A stretch of DNA of 64,000 bases, taken from Clostridiales bacterium (lineage in GTDB: Bacteria; Bacillota; Clostridia; Saccharofermentanales; Saccharofermentanaceae). The notes under the pieces were generated by a model. It saw only the letters and a list, made by a program, of their open reading frames with translations, was not told where the DNA came from and searched no databases. This document shows, piece by piece, positions 48,053 to 58,339 of this stretch (position 1 is its first letter; the number at the start of each line of letters is the position of its first letter). Where the stretch lies: contig JAGDCV010000047.1 of NCBI GenBank assembly GCA_017958365.1, positions 1-64,000 on the forward strand, given 5' to 3'. Position numbers and translations under genes: made by a program.

Positions 48053-49424
48053 TGATGTTCCTGAGTTTTTGCAGGATGCTTTGAAATTCGGCATCAATCT
48101 CGGCCTTGAAAGAATGAATGAATTAGACAGGCTCATAGGAGACCCCCAGAAGGATCTTAAGGTGGTCCATGTTGCAGGTACCAACGGTAAAGGTTCCGTA
48201 GTTACGTTCTTAAGCTCATGTCTTGCCGAGTCCGGACTGAAGGTAGGTATCTATACGTCTCCTTTCCTTGAGAGATTCTCGGAAAGGATGAGGATCATTG
48301 ACGGCAGGGAAGGTCTTGACCGCCTGCTTAAAGATGATACGGAAGGCGAGATCAATGAAGAGGACCTTAACAGGTTAAGCCGCAGGGTCGAAGAGGCCTG
48401 CGGTGAGATGGTAAGAAACGGATTCGAGCACCCTACTGAATTTGAACTCGTAACAGCCGTCTGCTACCTGTGGTTCAAGGAACAGAAAGTCGATGTTGCC
48501 GTTCTCGAGACAGGTCTTGGAGGAAGACTTGATTCGACGAATGTCTTTGACGATCCGCTTGTTACCGTCATAACTTCGATAGGACTCGATCACCAGGACC
48601 GCCTCGGAGATACGATAGACAAGATCGCGAAGGAGAAGGCCGGGATCTTTAAGAAAGGCGCTCCCGCATATGTGTCGGACCCTGACATGATGATCCTGCC
48701 CCCTGACCTTAAGGTTCAGGTCCGTTCTGCTTTGGACGAAGCTGCCAGTGAGAAGGATGTCAGCATCAATTATGTCGACGCCCTTGAAGACTGCGTAAGA
48801 TTTACCGATGACGGCAAGATGGCCTTCGAGGCATTTGGAAAAGAATATGTGACGAGGCTTCTCGGAAGACACCAGGTCCTTAATGCTACCCTTGCCATAA
48901 GGGTGCTTAAGGATGTTTTCGAGCTTGATGAAGATGTTATCGGGGAAGGCATTTCCAAGGCAAGGTGGAAGGGAAGAGCCGAGCTTTTAAGCCTCGATCC
49001 TCCCGTTATCCTTGACGGAGGACACAATGTGCAGTGTGCGCAGAGCCTTGTTTCAACTCTTAAAGACATGTGCGGCGGACGTTTCCGCGACCTTAAATTC
49101 CGCGTGGTTATAGGGGTTATGAGCGATAAGAACGTCGAAGGCATGATAAAAACCCTCTATGATGCCGGGTTAGACCCCGTCGAGGTCTACGCCGTTAGGG
49201 TGGATAATGCAAGATCAATGGACCCGGAAGGTCTTTCTAATATTATTTATTTTGTGTATAATAACTCGATTAGGCCTATGGCATACGAGAATGCCCTCGA
49301 AGGCGTCACAAAAGCCTGCGAGAAGACGGCAGAGGACGGTATTCCGCTCCTTGTGACCGGTTCCTTGTATCTGATAGGCGAAGTGAGAGGTAAATTATGC
49401 ACGATTACAGACAACTGGCTCTGA
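48042..49424 (+). CDS. folC: Folylpolyglutamate synthase / dihydrofolate synthase
   Basis: 460 residues. The Mur-ligase-like P-loop VAGTNGKGSV (residues 43-52), YTSPFLERFSERM, and ETGLGGRLDSTN are signatures of FolC, which adds glutamate to folates with ATP. DGGHN lies in the C-terminal domain. It overlaps gtrA at the start and the next gene by 28 bases at the end. Confidence 0.95.
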   Translation: MSHNDVPEFLQDALKFGINLGLERMNELDRLIGDPQKDLKVVHVAGTNGKGSVVTFLSSCLAESGLKVGIYTSPFLERFSERMRIIDGREGLDRLLKDDTEGEINEEDLNRLSRRVEEACGEMVRNGFEHPTEFELVTAVCYLWFKEQKVDVAVLETGLGGRLDSTNVFDDPLVTVITSIGLDHQDRLGDTIDKIAKEKAGIFKKGAPAYVSDPDMMILPPDLKVQVRSALDEAASEKDVSINYVDALEDCVRFTDDGKMAFEAFGKEYVTRLLGRHQVLNATLAIRVLKDVFELDEDVIGEGISKARWKGRAELLSLDPPVILDGGHNVQCAQSLVSTLKDMCGGRFRDLKFRVVIGVMSDKNVEGMIKTLYDAGLDPVEVYAVRVDNARSMDPEGLSNIIYFVYNNSIRPMAYENALEGVTKACEKTAEDGIPLLVTGSLYLIGEVRGKLCTITDNWL

Positions 49425-50290
49425 TGCTTCGTCCCATAGAGGAGAAGGACATGATCCTCTATGACATGAGTGCAGAAGATAAGGTTTATGCGGTTAAGCA
49501 GTTCAATCGCGCACTTTTGAATTCACAAAGAGACGGTACTGACGTAGCTCAGATCATATTAAAGCCGCTTATCACGAAGTATCCTACATGGGGCGACACG
49601 GCTCTTGTTTACGGACTTTGTCTTGCAAGGGAGAAGAGCTTCAAAAGAGCTGCCGATGCCCTTGAGTATGCAGTAAACAACACGCTTGCATCCGAACAGC
49701 ACCTGAACGTGGCTCAGGAAGCCATTAAGTATGTCCGTGCCGATGAGAAGGAACCGCCTGCCGAGCCCGTTGAGGGAAGAAGACGTAAGAAAGACATCTC
49801 GTCCATGATCGGTGAGGGTTCTTCGAAGCCCGCCGCAAGAACGGCAATGCAGGCTCCCATTCTGATGAGGGCTTCATCCGGAAGGGATGACTTCAAGATG
49901 GCATCCGAGAAAGAGCGCCGCGACGTAATGATGCGAAGTAGCTCCGGCGGCGATGAGATGAGTGACGACGTAAATGTCGAGAACGTAAGGACAGCTGCAG
50001 ATAACTTAAGACTTACGGTCAGGATAGTGACGATCTTCCTGATCCTGGCAGCTTTGGCGGCACTGGTGTATTTCGTGATAATTCCCACTGCAGTCAGAGT
50101 CAGGAACAGCAGTGATACCGAAGCAAGACTTGACTATCTCATCAGCAAGCTCGATGAGAATAAGACAGATCCCGAGGTTGCAAACATAATCACGGATTAC
50201 GCACAGAACTTCGGTGACGGAACAGCACAGACGGTGCCTTCCGAACAGACACAGATAACAACAACCGAGAGCGAGGTTATTGCACAATGA
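49397..50290 (+). CDS. TPR-like protein with one transmembrane helix, unknown function
   Basis: 297 residues. Residues about 25-115 form helical hairpins with a TPR-like pattern (TALVYGLCLAREKSFKRAADALEYAV). A basic, Ser/Ala-rich linker (about 120-185) leads to one membrane helix (about 212-233) and an extracytoplasmic tail with a Thr/Gln-rich end. I recognise no family beyond the TPR-like fold. It overlaps folC by 28 bases, and its TGA overlaps the thrC ATG (ATGA), so it is made with metabolic enzymes. Confidence 0.65.
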   Translation: MHDYRQLALMLRPIEEKDMILYDMSAEDKVYAVKQFNRALLNSQRDGTDVAQIILKPLITKYPTWGDTALVYGLCLAREKSFKRAADALEYAVNNTLASEQHLNVAQEAIKYVRADEKEPPAEPVEGRRRKKDISSMIGEGSSKPAARTAMQAPILMRASSGRDDFKMASEKERRDVMMRSSSGGDEMSDDVNVENVRTAADNLRLTVRIVTIFLILAALAALVYFVIIPTAVRVRNSSDTEARLDYLISKLDENKTDPEVANIITDYAQNFGDGTAQTVPSEQTQITTTESEVIAQ

Positions 50291-51792
50291 AGTACATAAG
50301 CACGAGAGGTTACGAAGAGAAGTACACGGCACAGGAAGCCATCATCAGAGGTATCGCACCCGACGGCGGATTGTTCGTGCCCGAGACTGTACCTCATCTT
50401 GACGATGAAGAGATAGAGAGAATGAAGACAATGCAGTTCTGCGAGATATCAGCGCATGTCCTCTCGAAATTCCTTGATGACTTCTCCGAGAGCGAGCTTC
50501 TCGAGTACACAAGACAGGCATACAGCGAAGAGAAGTGGGGCGAGAATCCCGTTCCTCTCGTTCAGCTTAATTCCTATAACGAGAGGGAGTATATCCTTGA
50601 GCTGTGGCACGGACCCACGTGCGCATTTAAGGATGTGGCTTTGCAGCTTCTTCCTCACCTCATGACGGCTTCCATCAGGAAGACCGGCGAGTCAAAGAAG
50701 ATCTGCATCCTGACGGCTACGTCGGGAGATACGGGAAAGGCTGCACTTGAAGGCTTCAAGGATCTTCCCGGAACTGAGATCATCGTATTCTATCCCACAG
50801 GCGGCGTATCGGAGGCTCAGAAGCTTCAGATGGTAACGACGACCGGTTCCAATACTCACGTAATCGCAGTTAACGGCTGCTTTGACGATGCACAGACAGG
50901 CGTTAAGCAGATATTTGCCGACAAGGCTTTCAACGAGGAAGTATCAAACGGCGGTGTTAAGCTTTCTTCTGCCAATTCGATCAACTGGGGCCGTCTTGCT
51001 CCTCAGATCGCTTACTACGTTTATTCTTACGTTGAGCTTTTGAGAACCGAGAAGATCGAGAAGGGTGAGGCTATCAATATCGTTGTTCCGACAGGTAACT
51101 TCGGTAACATCCTTGCCGCATGGTATGCAAAGCAGATGGGTATTCCGGTACGCAAGCTTATCTGCGCTTCCAACAAGAACAAGGTACTGTGCGATTTCTT
51201 CTCATCCGGTAAGTACGACAGAAACAGAGAATTCTATAAGACTTCATCTCCTTCGATGGATATCCTTATCTCATCTAACCTCGAGAGACTGTTGTTCGAG
51301 ATCACGGACAAGGATGCAAACCAGGTTACGGAGTGGATGAAGGCTCTTAACACGGAGGGTACATACAAGGTGGATCCTCAGACTTTGAAGAAGATGCAGA
51401 TGCTTTTCGTAGGCGGTTTTGCTGATGAGACGGGAGTAACGAAGACGATACAGGAAGTCTACGACAGGACTGACCACGTTATCGATACTCATACTGCAGT
51501 CGGATTTAATATCTATAACCGTTACCATCAAAGATCGGGTGACGAGACGAAGACGGTATTTGCCTCCACGGCATCCCCGTTCAAGTTCTCACCTGCGGTC
51601 ATGGATGCATTAAGAGGAGAGAACTACAGTGAAGGAAAGTCGATAGAAGAGGTCATAGCCGAATTGTCGGATGAGAGTGGTCTGCCGATCCCTGAGGCTA
51701 TCAAGGATCTTTCTTCCAAGCCTGTACTTCACACGGACGTTATCGAGAAGGAAGACATGGAGCAGAAAGTCAGAAGCATCCTTCTTGCATGA
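50287..51792 (+). CDS. thrC: Threonine synthase
   Basis: 501 residues, the long type. GPTCAFKDVALQ holds the PLP-binding lysine, and TATSGDTGKAALEGF the phosphate-binding glycine loop. PTGNFGNILAAWYAK is also typical. It converts O-phosphohomoserine to threonine in the cytosol. The ATG overlaps the previous stop. No T-box or other leader is possible here. Confidence 0.96.
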   Translation: MKYISTRGYEEKYTAQEAIIRGIAPDGGLFVPETVPHLDDEEIERMKTMQFCEISAHVLSKFLDDFSESELLEYTRQAYSEEKWGENPVPLVQLNSYNEREYILELWHGPTCAFKDVALQLLPHLMTASIRKTGESKKICILTATSGDTGKAALEGFKDLPGTEIIVFYPTGGVSEAQKLQMVTTTGSNTHVIAVNGCFDDAQTGVKQIFADKAFNEEVSNGGVKLSSANSINWGRLAPQIAYYVYSYVELLRTEKIEKGEAINIVVPTGNFGNILAAWYAKQMGIPVRKLICASNKNKVLCDFFSSGKYDRNREFYKTSSPSMDILISSNLERLLFEITDKDANQVTEWMKALNTEGTYKVDPQTLKKMQMLFVGGFADETGVTKTIQEVYDRTDHVIDTHTAVGFNIYNRYHQRSGDETKTVFASTASPFKFSPAVMDALRGENYSEGKSIEEVIAELSDESGLPIPEAIKDLSSKPVLHTDVIEKEDMEQKVRSILLA

Positions 51793-51839
51793 CGCATAAC
51801 TACAGCTAAATAAAAATTTAAGATACGGGGGAAACGCAA

Positions 51840-54800
51840 ATGCCCAAGAGAGATGACATCAACAAGATCCTTATTATCGGTTCAGGCCCGATCATTATCG
51901 GTCAGGCTTGTGAGTTCGACTATTCGGGAACTCAGGCCTGTAAGGCACTGAAGAAGCTAGGTTACGAGATCGTTCTCGTAAACAGCAATCCCGCTACGAT
52001 CATGACCGACCCTGACGTTGCAGACAGGACTTATATCGAGCCTTTGAACGTTAACAGGATCGAGCAGATCATCATCAAGGAAAGACCCGATGCGCTTCTC
52101 CCTAATCTGGGCGGACAGTCGGGCCTTAATCTGTGTTCTGAGCTTGCCAAGGCCGGCGTTCTCGAGAAGTACGGCGTAGAGGTAATCGGCGTTCAGGTTG
52201 ATGCCATCGAGCGAGGCGAGGATCGAATCGAGTTTAAGAACACAATGGATTCTCTGGGTATCGAGATGCCCAGATCTCATGAAGCTTATTCGGTGGAAGA
52301 GGCTGTAAAGATCGCTGAAGAGCTTCACTATCCCGTAGTTTTAAGACCCGCTTACACGATGGGCGGCGCAGGCGGCGGTCTCGTTTATAACGTTGACGAG
52401 TTGAAGGTCGTCTGTGAGAGAGGTCTTCAGGCTTCACTTATCCATCAGGTCCTCGTAGAGGAATCCATCGCAGGATGGGAAGAGCTTGAGCTCGAGGTAG
52501 TAAGAGATGCCAAGAATAACAAGATCACGGTCTGCTTCATCGAGAATATCGACCCTATCGGTGTTCACACAGGTGACTCTTTCTGTTCAGCTCCCATGCT
52601 CACCATCTCCGAAGAGGTACAGCAGAGACTTCAGGAGCAGTCCTATAAGATCGTTGAAGCGATCCAGGTAATCGGCGGATGTAACTGCCAGTTTGCTCAC
52701 GATCCCGTATCTGACAGAACGGTTGTTATCGAGATCAACCCCAGAACTTCAAGATCTTCAGCTCTTGCTTCCAAGGCAACGGGTTTCCCGATCGCATTCG
52801 TATCAGCACTTCTTGCCTGCGGATTGTCACTCGATGAGATTCCCTGCGGTAAGTACGGAACACTCGATAAGTACGTACCTGACGGTGACTATGTAGTTAT
52901 CAAGTTCGCAAGATGGGCATTCGAGAAGTTTAAGGGTGCATCAGACAAGCTCGGTACACAGATGCGTGCCGTAGGTGAGGTCATGAGCATCGGTAAGACA
53001 TATAAGGAAGCTTTCCAGAAGGCCATAAGAAGTCTCGAGACCGGAAGATATGGATTAGGCTATGCCAAGGACTTTAATGAACTTTCAAAGGATGAGCTCC
53101 TTGCTAAGCTCGTTTATCCCACAAGCGAGAGACAGTTCATTATCTACGAGGCACTTCGTAAGGGTGCTACGATCGATGAGATCTACGACCTTACGAAGAT
53201 CAAGCACTGGTTCCTCGAGCAGATGGTTGAATTGATCGAAGAAGAGAATCAGCTCATGGCAGGCAAGGGAAGCGTTCCTTCCAAGGAAGTCCTTTACAAG
53301 GCTAAGTGCGATGGCTTCTCCGATAAGTATCTATCCAAGATATTGGAAGTATCTGAGGACCAGATCAGAAATGCTCGTTATGAATACGGCATCAAGGAAG
53401 CATGGGAGGGTGTACACGTAAGCGGAACACAGGATGCTGCTTATTACTATTCTTCCTACAACATCAAGGAAGACAAGTCTCCTTCTTCAAACAACAAGAA
53501 GGTAATGATCTTAGGCGGCGGACCTAACAGGATCGGTCAGGGTATCGAGTTCGACTACTGCTGTGTACATGCAGCTCTTGCCCTTAAGAAGCTCGGCTTC
53601 GAATCCATCATCATCAACTGTAACCCTGAGACGGTTTCAACAGACTATGACACATCAGACAAGCTTTACTTCGAGCCTTTGACACTCGAGGATGTTCTTG
53701 CAATCTATGAGAAGGAGAAGCCTTTGGGTGTTATCGCATCATTCGGAGGCCAGACACCTTTGAATCTTGCTGCTGAACTTAAGAAGAACGGCGTCAATAT
53801 CCTTGGCACATCTCCTGAGACGATCGATCTTGCAGAGGACAGAGACCTGTTCCGTGCAATGATGGATAAGCTTAATATCCCGATGCCCCAGGCCGGAATG
53901 GCTTCCACTGTTGAGGAAGCTTTGAAGATCGCTAACAAGATCGGATATCCCGTTATGGTAAGACCTTCTTACGTATTGGGCGGTCGCGGAATGGAAGTCG
54001 TTCATGATGATGATATGATGAAGATCTACATGGCTGCCGCAGAGGGTGTTACACCTGACAGACCTATCCTCATCGACAGATTCCTGCATCACGCAACAGA
54101 GTGTGAGGCAGATGCTATCTCTGACGGTAAGGAGTGCTTTGTTCCTGCAGTCATGGAGCATATCGAGCTTGCAGGTGTTCACTCCGGTGACTCTGCCTGC
54201 ATGCTTCCTTCACAGAACCTTACGGATGAGCAGGTTGCAACCATAAGAGACTACACGAAGAAGATCGCTGTTGAGATGAACGTAGTAGGTCTCATGAACA
54301 TGCAGTATGCCATCGAAGACGGTGTTGTCTATGTGCTCGAGGCTAATCCCCGTGCTTCAAGAACGGTACCGCTCGTATCCAAGGTAACCTCCGTAAACAT
54401 GGTCAAGGTAGCAACAGACATCATGACAAGCTCCATCACAGGCAGACCTTCACCCGTTCCTTCACTTAAGAACAAGAAGATCAAGCACTGCGGAGTTAAG
54501 GAGGCAGTATTCCCGTTCAATATGTTCCAGGAGGTTGACCCTGTTCTCGGACCTGAGATGAGATCAACGGGTGAGGTCTTAGGTCTTTCCGAGGATGTCG
54601 GTGAAGCTTATTACAAGGCTCAGGAAGCAACACAGACAGTTCTTCCTACGGAAGGTACACTCCTTCTTTCAGTATGCGACAGGGACAAGATCGATCTTCT
54701 GTCCGTTGCACGTGACTTCAGCGAACTCGGATTCAAGATCTGTGCAACAGGCGGAACATACGACATGATCAATAATGACGGTATTCCCGTAACTAAGGTT

Positions 54801-55061
54801 AAGAAGCTTTACGAGGGAAGACCTAATATCTCCGATATGATCACGAACGGTGAGCTTGATCTCATCATCAATACACCTGCAGGTAAGACATCAGTTCATG
54901 ATGACTCTTATATCCGTAAGGAAGCTATCAGACATAAGGTTCCTTACATGACGACTATGGCAGCTGCAAAGGCTTCTGCCGCAGGAATCAGGGCAATCAA
55001 GAACAACACACACATCGGTGTTAAGGCACTGCAGGATTATCACGCTGAGATAGAGGAATAA
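51840..55061 (+). CDS. carB: Carbamoyl-phosphate synthase large subunit
   Basis: 1073 residues, full length. Two homologous ATP-grasp halves are clear: VLIIGSGPIIIGQACEFDYSG-type N-terminus, a second start at about residue 558 (MILGGGPNRIGQGIEF), ATP-grasp loops near 170 and 710, and a C-terminal MGS-like regulatory domain (CATGGTYDMI). It makes carbamoyl phosphate for pyrimidines and arginine with the glutaminase CarA, which is not in the window. CGGGGG precedes the ATG. The 47-base gap from thrC shows no attenuator. Confidence 0.97.
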   Translation: MPKRDDINKILIIGSGPIIIGQACEFDYSGTQACKALKKLGYEIVLVNSNPATIMTDPDVADRTYIEPLNVNRIEQIIIKERPDALLPNLGGQSGLNLCSELAKAGVLEKYGVEVIGVQVDAIERGEDRIEFKNTMDSLGIEMPRSHEAYSVEEAVKIAEELHYPVVLRPAYTMGGAGGGLVYNVDELKVVCERGLQASLIHQVLVEESIAGWEELELEVVRDAKNNKITVCFIENIDPIGVHTGDSFCSAPMLTISEEVQQRLQEQSYKIVEAIQVIGGCNCQFAHDPVSDRTVVIEINPRTSRSSALASKATGFPIAFVSALLACGLSLDEIPCGKYGTLDKYVPDGDYVVIKFARWAFEKFKGASDKLGTQMRAVGEVMSIGKTYKEAFQKAIRSLETGRYGLGYAKDFNELSKDELLAKLVYPTSERQFIIYEALRKGATIDEIYDLTKIKHWFLEQMVELIEEENQLMAGKGSVPSKEVLYKAKCDGFSDKYLSKILEVSEDQIRNARYEYGIKEAWEGVHVSGTQDAAYYYSSYNIKEDKSPSSNNKKVMILGGGPNRIGQGIEFDYCCVHAALALKKLGFESIIINCNPETVSTDYDTSDKLYFEPLTLEDVLAIYEKEKPLGVIASFGGQTPLNLAAELKKNGVNILGTSPETIDLAEDRDLFRAMMDKLNIPMPQAGMASTVEEALKIANKIGYPVMVRPSYVLGGRGMEVVHDDDMMKIYMAAAEGVTPDRPILIDRFLHHATECEADAISDGKECFVPAVMEHIELAGVHSGDSACMLPSQNLTDEQVATIRDYTKKIAVEMNVVGLMNMQYAIEDGVVYVLEANPRASRTVPLVSKVTSVNMVKVATDIMTSSITGRPSPVPSLKNKKIKHCGVKEAVFPFNMFQEVDPVLGPEMRSTGEVLGLSEDVGEAYYKAQEATQTVLPTEGTLLLSVCDRDKIDLLSVARDFSELGFKICATGGTYDMINNDGIPVTKVKKLYEGRPNISDMITNGELDLIINTPAGKTSVHDDSYIRKEAIRHKVPYMTTMAAAKASAAGIRAIKNNTHIGVKALQDYHAEIEE

Positions 55062-55084
55062 TTTCCTCTTTACGGGAGTGAATT

Positions 55085-56728
55085 ATGAGAAGAAGACTTC
55101 TGACAGACCTGAATCTTGTGATTTGCGTCATGTTAGGATGTCTTCTTATCTTTTTATTCTCGTTTAAACTCTCCGGAGGAAACGTCGAGACGTGGCAGGT
55201 TCCGTTCGAATCCGGCTGGACTTATGAAGACGGGACAGAAGTGGATTTCCATGACCTCGATCAGACGCCCGGGACTCATGTGATCTTGAGAACTGTTTCT
55301 CCTGATGATGTCCGCGGAACGGACCTATGCTTTGAAACGAGCAACATATTCTTCAACGTCTATGTGAACGATGAGCTCGTATATGAGTATCATCCCGGGA
55401 TACCCCGCATCTGCGGTAGGTACTACGGAGAGTACATCCATACGGTCGATCTTGATGTCACGGATGAAGATTCGGTGCTTAAGATCGAGTATGATCCCTT
55501 GCAGGAATCACCGTGGACGACGTTCAGATATATGGAACTTCATGACGGAGCATCATATATCATCTCGCTTATCAGAAACAACATCGGAAGCTTCCTTACA
55601 AGCTTTGTCGCTCTGGTAATAGGTCTTACCATTCTGGTCGTCGGGTTTATCCTTAATATCGATAAGGACAGGATCGTCGAGACCGTATCATTGGGAACGA
55701 CTGCTATAATACTTGCCGCATGGACATGTTCGGGTTCGAGGGTGCTTCAGATAATCACAGGTAATCCTGCCGTCATACGAGTGATGGATTATCTTGATCT
55801 TATCTGGCTGCCAATACCGGTTATATTATTCGTATCGTCGGTAACCGGCATGCTTAAGTCAAAGCTTACGATCGTTAATCTGGTTCTTGTCGGGATAAAC
55901 ACGTTGTTTACCATCACGTTTGTTCTTACCGGAATGGGTGACTACAACGATGTTTTGCTTGTAACGCATCTTATCATCGCGTTCGGTTCTGTCACTACCG
56001 TGTACATGATAGTAAATGCCATCAAGGAATCCTCCAAGCTTGATAAGAGCCTTAAGTCGATGCTTCTTGCATTTGCAGTTCTTATCGTTACGGGAGCGAT
56101 AGATGCGGTAAGGTATTACACATTCTCTTCGAAGGATTCTGCCAGGTTTACAAGATATGGTCTTATAGTATTCCTAGTGATCCTGGCAAGTTATGAGCTT
56201 GGAGCAATCATAGATATCAACAGGAAGAGCGCTGAGACTGAAGTTAAGGACAGACTTGCTCATATCGACGGACTTACGGGACTTTACAACCGCCTTGCCT
56301 TTACCGAGAAGGAGGAGGCGATCCGTAACGCTGACAGCGGCACTTTCGTTGTGGTCCAGTTCGATATCAATTACCTTAAGATGGTAAACGACAACTATGG
56401 ACATGCCGAAGGCGACAGATATATAATTTCCGCTGCGCGAATCATATCTGAAAGCTTCAGCGGATACGGTAAATGCTACCGTATAGGCGGAGACGAATTC
56501 CTTTCGATAATGGAAGGGGACAGGGCTGAAGCGGATTATGAGGCCGCGATCAAGGTTTTCGAGAGGCTTGTAAAGGAGTTTAACGAGTCCCAGAAGCCTC
56601 CCGTAAAGTTTCAGATCGCTTACGGAAGATCCGTTTATGTACCGGGCAGGGATAATCTCGCCGATACCGTGAAGTCTGCTGATAAGAGCATGTATGACTG
56701 CAAGAAAATATTGAAATCTGATATATGA
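55085..56728 (+). CDS. Membrane-bound diguanylate cyclase (GGDEF)
   Basis: 547 residues. One N-terminal helix, an extracytoplasmic beta-rich sensor of about 140 residues, seven further helices (about 165-375), and a GGDEF domain: FDINYLKMVNDNYGHAEGD holds substrate and metal residues, and GGDEF lies at 468-472. The layout matches 7TMR-DISM-like sensors. The inhibitory RxxD site before GGDEF is replaced by SGYG, so product inhibition at that site is unlikely. It should make cyclic di-GMP in response to an outside signal. GGGAG precedes the ATG. Confidence 0.88.
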   Translation: MRRRLLTDLNLVICVMLGCLLIFLFSFKLSGGNVETWQVPFESGWTYEDGTEVDFHDLDQTPGTHVILRTVSPDDVRGTDLCFETSNIFFNVYVNDELVYEYHPGIPRICGRYYGEYIHTVDLDVTDEDSVLKIEYDPLQESPWTTFRYMELHDGASYIISLIRNNIGSFLTSFVALVIGLTILVVGFILNIDKDRIVETVSLGTTAIILAAWTCSGSRVLQIITGNPAVIRVMDYLDLIWLPIPVILFVSSVTGMLKSKLTIVNLVLVGINTLFTITFVLTGMGDYNDVLLVTHLIIAFGSVTTVYMIVNAIKESSKLDKSLKSMLLAFAVLIVTGAIDAVRYYTFSSKDSARFTRYGLIVFLVILASYELGAIIDINRKSAETEVKDRLAHIDGLTGLYNRLAFTEKEEAIRNADSGTFVVVQFDINYLKMVNDNYGHAEGDRYIISAARIISESFSGYGKCYRIGGDEFLSIMEGDRAEADYEAAIKVFERLVKEFNESQKPPVKFQIAYGRSVYVPGRDNLADTVKSADKSMYDCKKILKSDI

Positions 56729-56753
56729 AAGATAGAGAGGTTGGAGGTTAGTT

Positions 56754-58322
56754 ATGTTGGAAACACTCTCAGGAATTAACGACGTTATTAATTCTTTTGT
56801 GTGGACAAAGATGGGAGTATGGCTTCTTATTTTTACGGGTATCGTAATGACGATACTCACGAGGGGATTCCAGTTTACCCATGTGGGACACTGGTGGAAG
56901 AAGACCATAGGTTCGTTGCTTCATAAGAATGTCATTTCTCATACTGAAGATAGGGCGACGATCTCGCAGTTCCAGGCGCTTTGCACGGCTCTGGCAGCAA
57001 CTGTAGGCGTAGGTAATATTGCAGGTGTATCTGCTGCCATTATCTCGGGAGGCCCCGGTGCCGTATTCTGGATGTGGTTTGCTGCGATACTCGGTATGAT
57101 GACCAACTATTCGGAAAATATCCTCGGTATCTATTTCAGACGTAAGAATCACGCGGATGAGTGGTCCGGCGGTGCCATGTACTATCTTGAAGACGGACTT
57201 GGCAAGTACAAGGGAATGAAGCATGTAGGACGTATCCTCGCCATTCTCTTTGCCATTTGCGCAGTCTTTGCTTCATTCGGTATCGGTAACATGGGTCAGG
57301 TCAACAAGATCGTTCTTAACTTCACGTCTTCGTTTGACATTAAGCCGCTGTCTTCAATAGTTTTATTCACATCTGACGAGACTGATGTCACCCTTTACAT
57401 GCTCATTGCAGGTATCGTTATCATGTTCCTCGTTGGAACCGTTGTAATCGGAGGCCTTCAGAGAATCGCGAACGTTGCCGAGAAGATAGTTCCTGTCATG
57501 GTTTTATTGTTTGTCTTCGGTTCTCTTGTCATCATACTCAAGAATGTCATGATGGTGGGTCCTGCATTCGCATGCATCTTCAAGTATGCTTTCTCAGCTC
57601 CCGCTTTGTGGGGTGGTGTTACGGGTATCGGTTTTAAGACGATAATCACACAGGGATGTAAAAGAGGCGTGTTCTCGAATGAGGCAGGCCTCGGCTCGTC
57701 CGTTATGGTTCACAGTAATTCAAACGTTAAAGAGCCTGTTAAGCAGGGTCTGTGGGGTATCTTCGAGGTGTTCGCGGACACTATCATCGTTTGTACAATG
57801 ACATCTCTTGTTATCCTTACCTCAGGTGTTATCGACCTCGAGACAGGTGCCATCGAGACAACGTCGGATGCTTTGCTCGTTGCAGATGCATTCAACACTG
57901 TATTCAAGGTCGACCTGTTTGATTTTGGACGCATGTTCGTTGCCCTTGCGATCCTCGTATTTGCATTTACGACTATCCTCGGATGGTCTCAGTACGGTTC
58001 AAAGGCTGTCGAGTATCTTGCAGGTGACAAAGCTCCCATCGCAACAAAGATCTATAAGATCGTCTTTGTTCTTCTTATCGTGTCCGGTTCCCTGATGACA
58101 TCATCGATCGCATGGGATATCTCAGACACATTCAACGGACTCATGATGATCCCGAACCTTATCGGTGTTCTTGCCATGAGTCCGCTCGTTGTTAAGATCA
58201 CGAACAACTATATAGCACGCCGCATTAAAGGCGATAAGAGCGTAAAACCCATTCTTTCCTATGATCCTAAGATCGAGGAGGAGAATGCAAAGGCTCTTGC
58301 CGAGGATCCTAACCTTGACTAA
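56754..58322 (+). CDS. Sodium:alanine symporter family protein (AGCS)
   Basis: 522 residues with about 11 membrane helices. GVGNIAGVSAAIISGGPGAVFWMW and KRGVFSNEAGLGSSVM, both conserved in the AGCS family, mark a sodium-coupled importer of alanine or glycine. TGGAGG precedes the ATG. It stands between a cyclase and a prepilin peptidase-like gene on the same strand. Confidence 0.94.
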   Translation: MLETLSGINDVINSFVWTKMGVWLLIFTGIVMTILTRGFQFTHVGHWWKKTIGSLLHKNVISHTEDRATISQFQALCTALAATVGVGNIAGVSAAIISGGPGAVFWMWFAAILGMMTNYSENILGIYFRRKNHADEWSGGAMYYLEDGLGKYKGMKHVGRILAILFAICAVFASFGIGNMGQVNKIVLNFTSSFDIKPLSSIVLFTSDETDVTLYMLIAGIVIMFLVGTVVIGGLQRIANVAEKIVPVMVLLFVFGSLVIILKNVMMVGPAFACIFKYAFSAPALWGGVTGIGFKTIITQGCKRGVFSNEAGLGSSVMVHSNSNVKEPVKQGLWGIFEVFADTIIVCTMTSLVILTSGVIDLETGAIETTSDALLVADAFNTVFKVDLFDFGRMFVALAILVFAFTTILGWSQYGSKAVEYLAGDKAPIATKIYKIVFVLLIVSGSLMTSSIAWDISDTFNGLMMIPNLIGVLAMSPLVVKITNNYIARRIKGDKSVKPILSYDPKIEEENAKALAEDPNLD

Positions 58323-58339
58323 GACTGGAGGAAAACACA

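Noticed and set aside
51793-51839. Pyrimidine attenuator or riboswitch before carB
   Set aside because: Only 47 bases, no hairpin or T-run seen.
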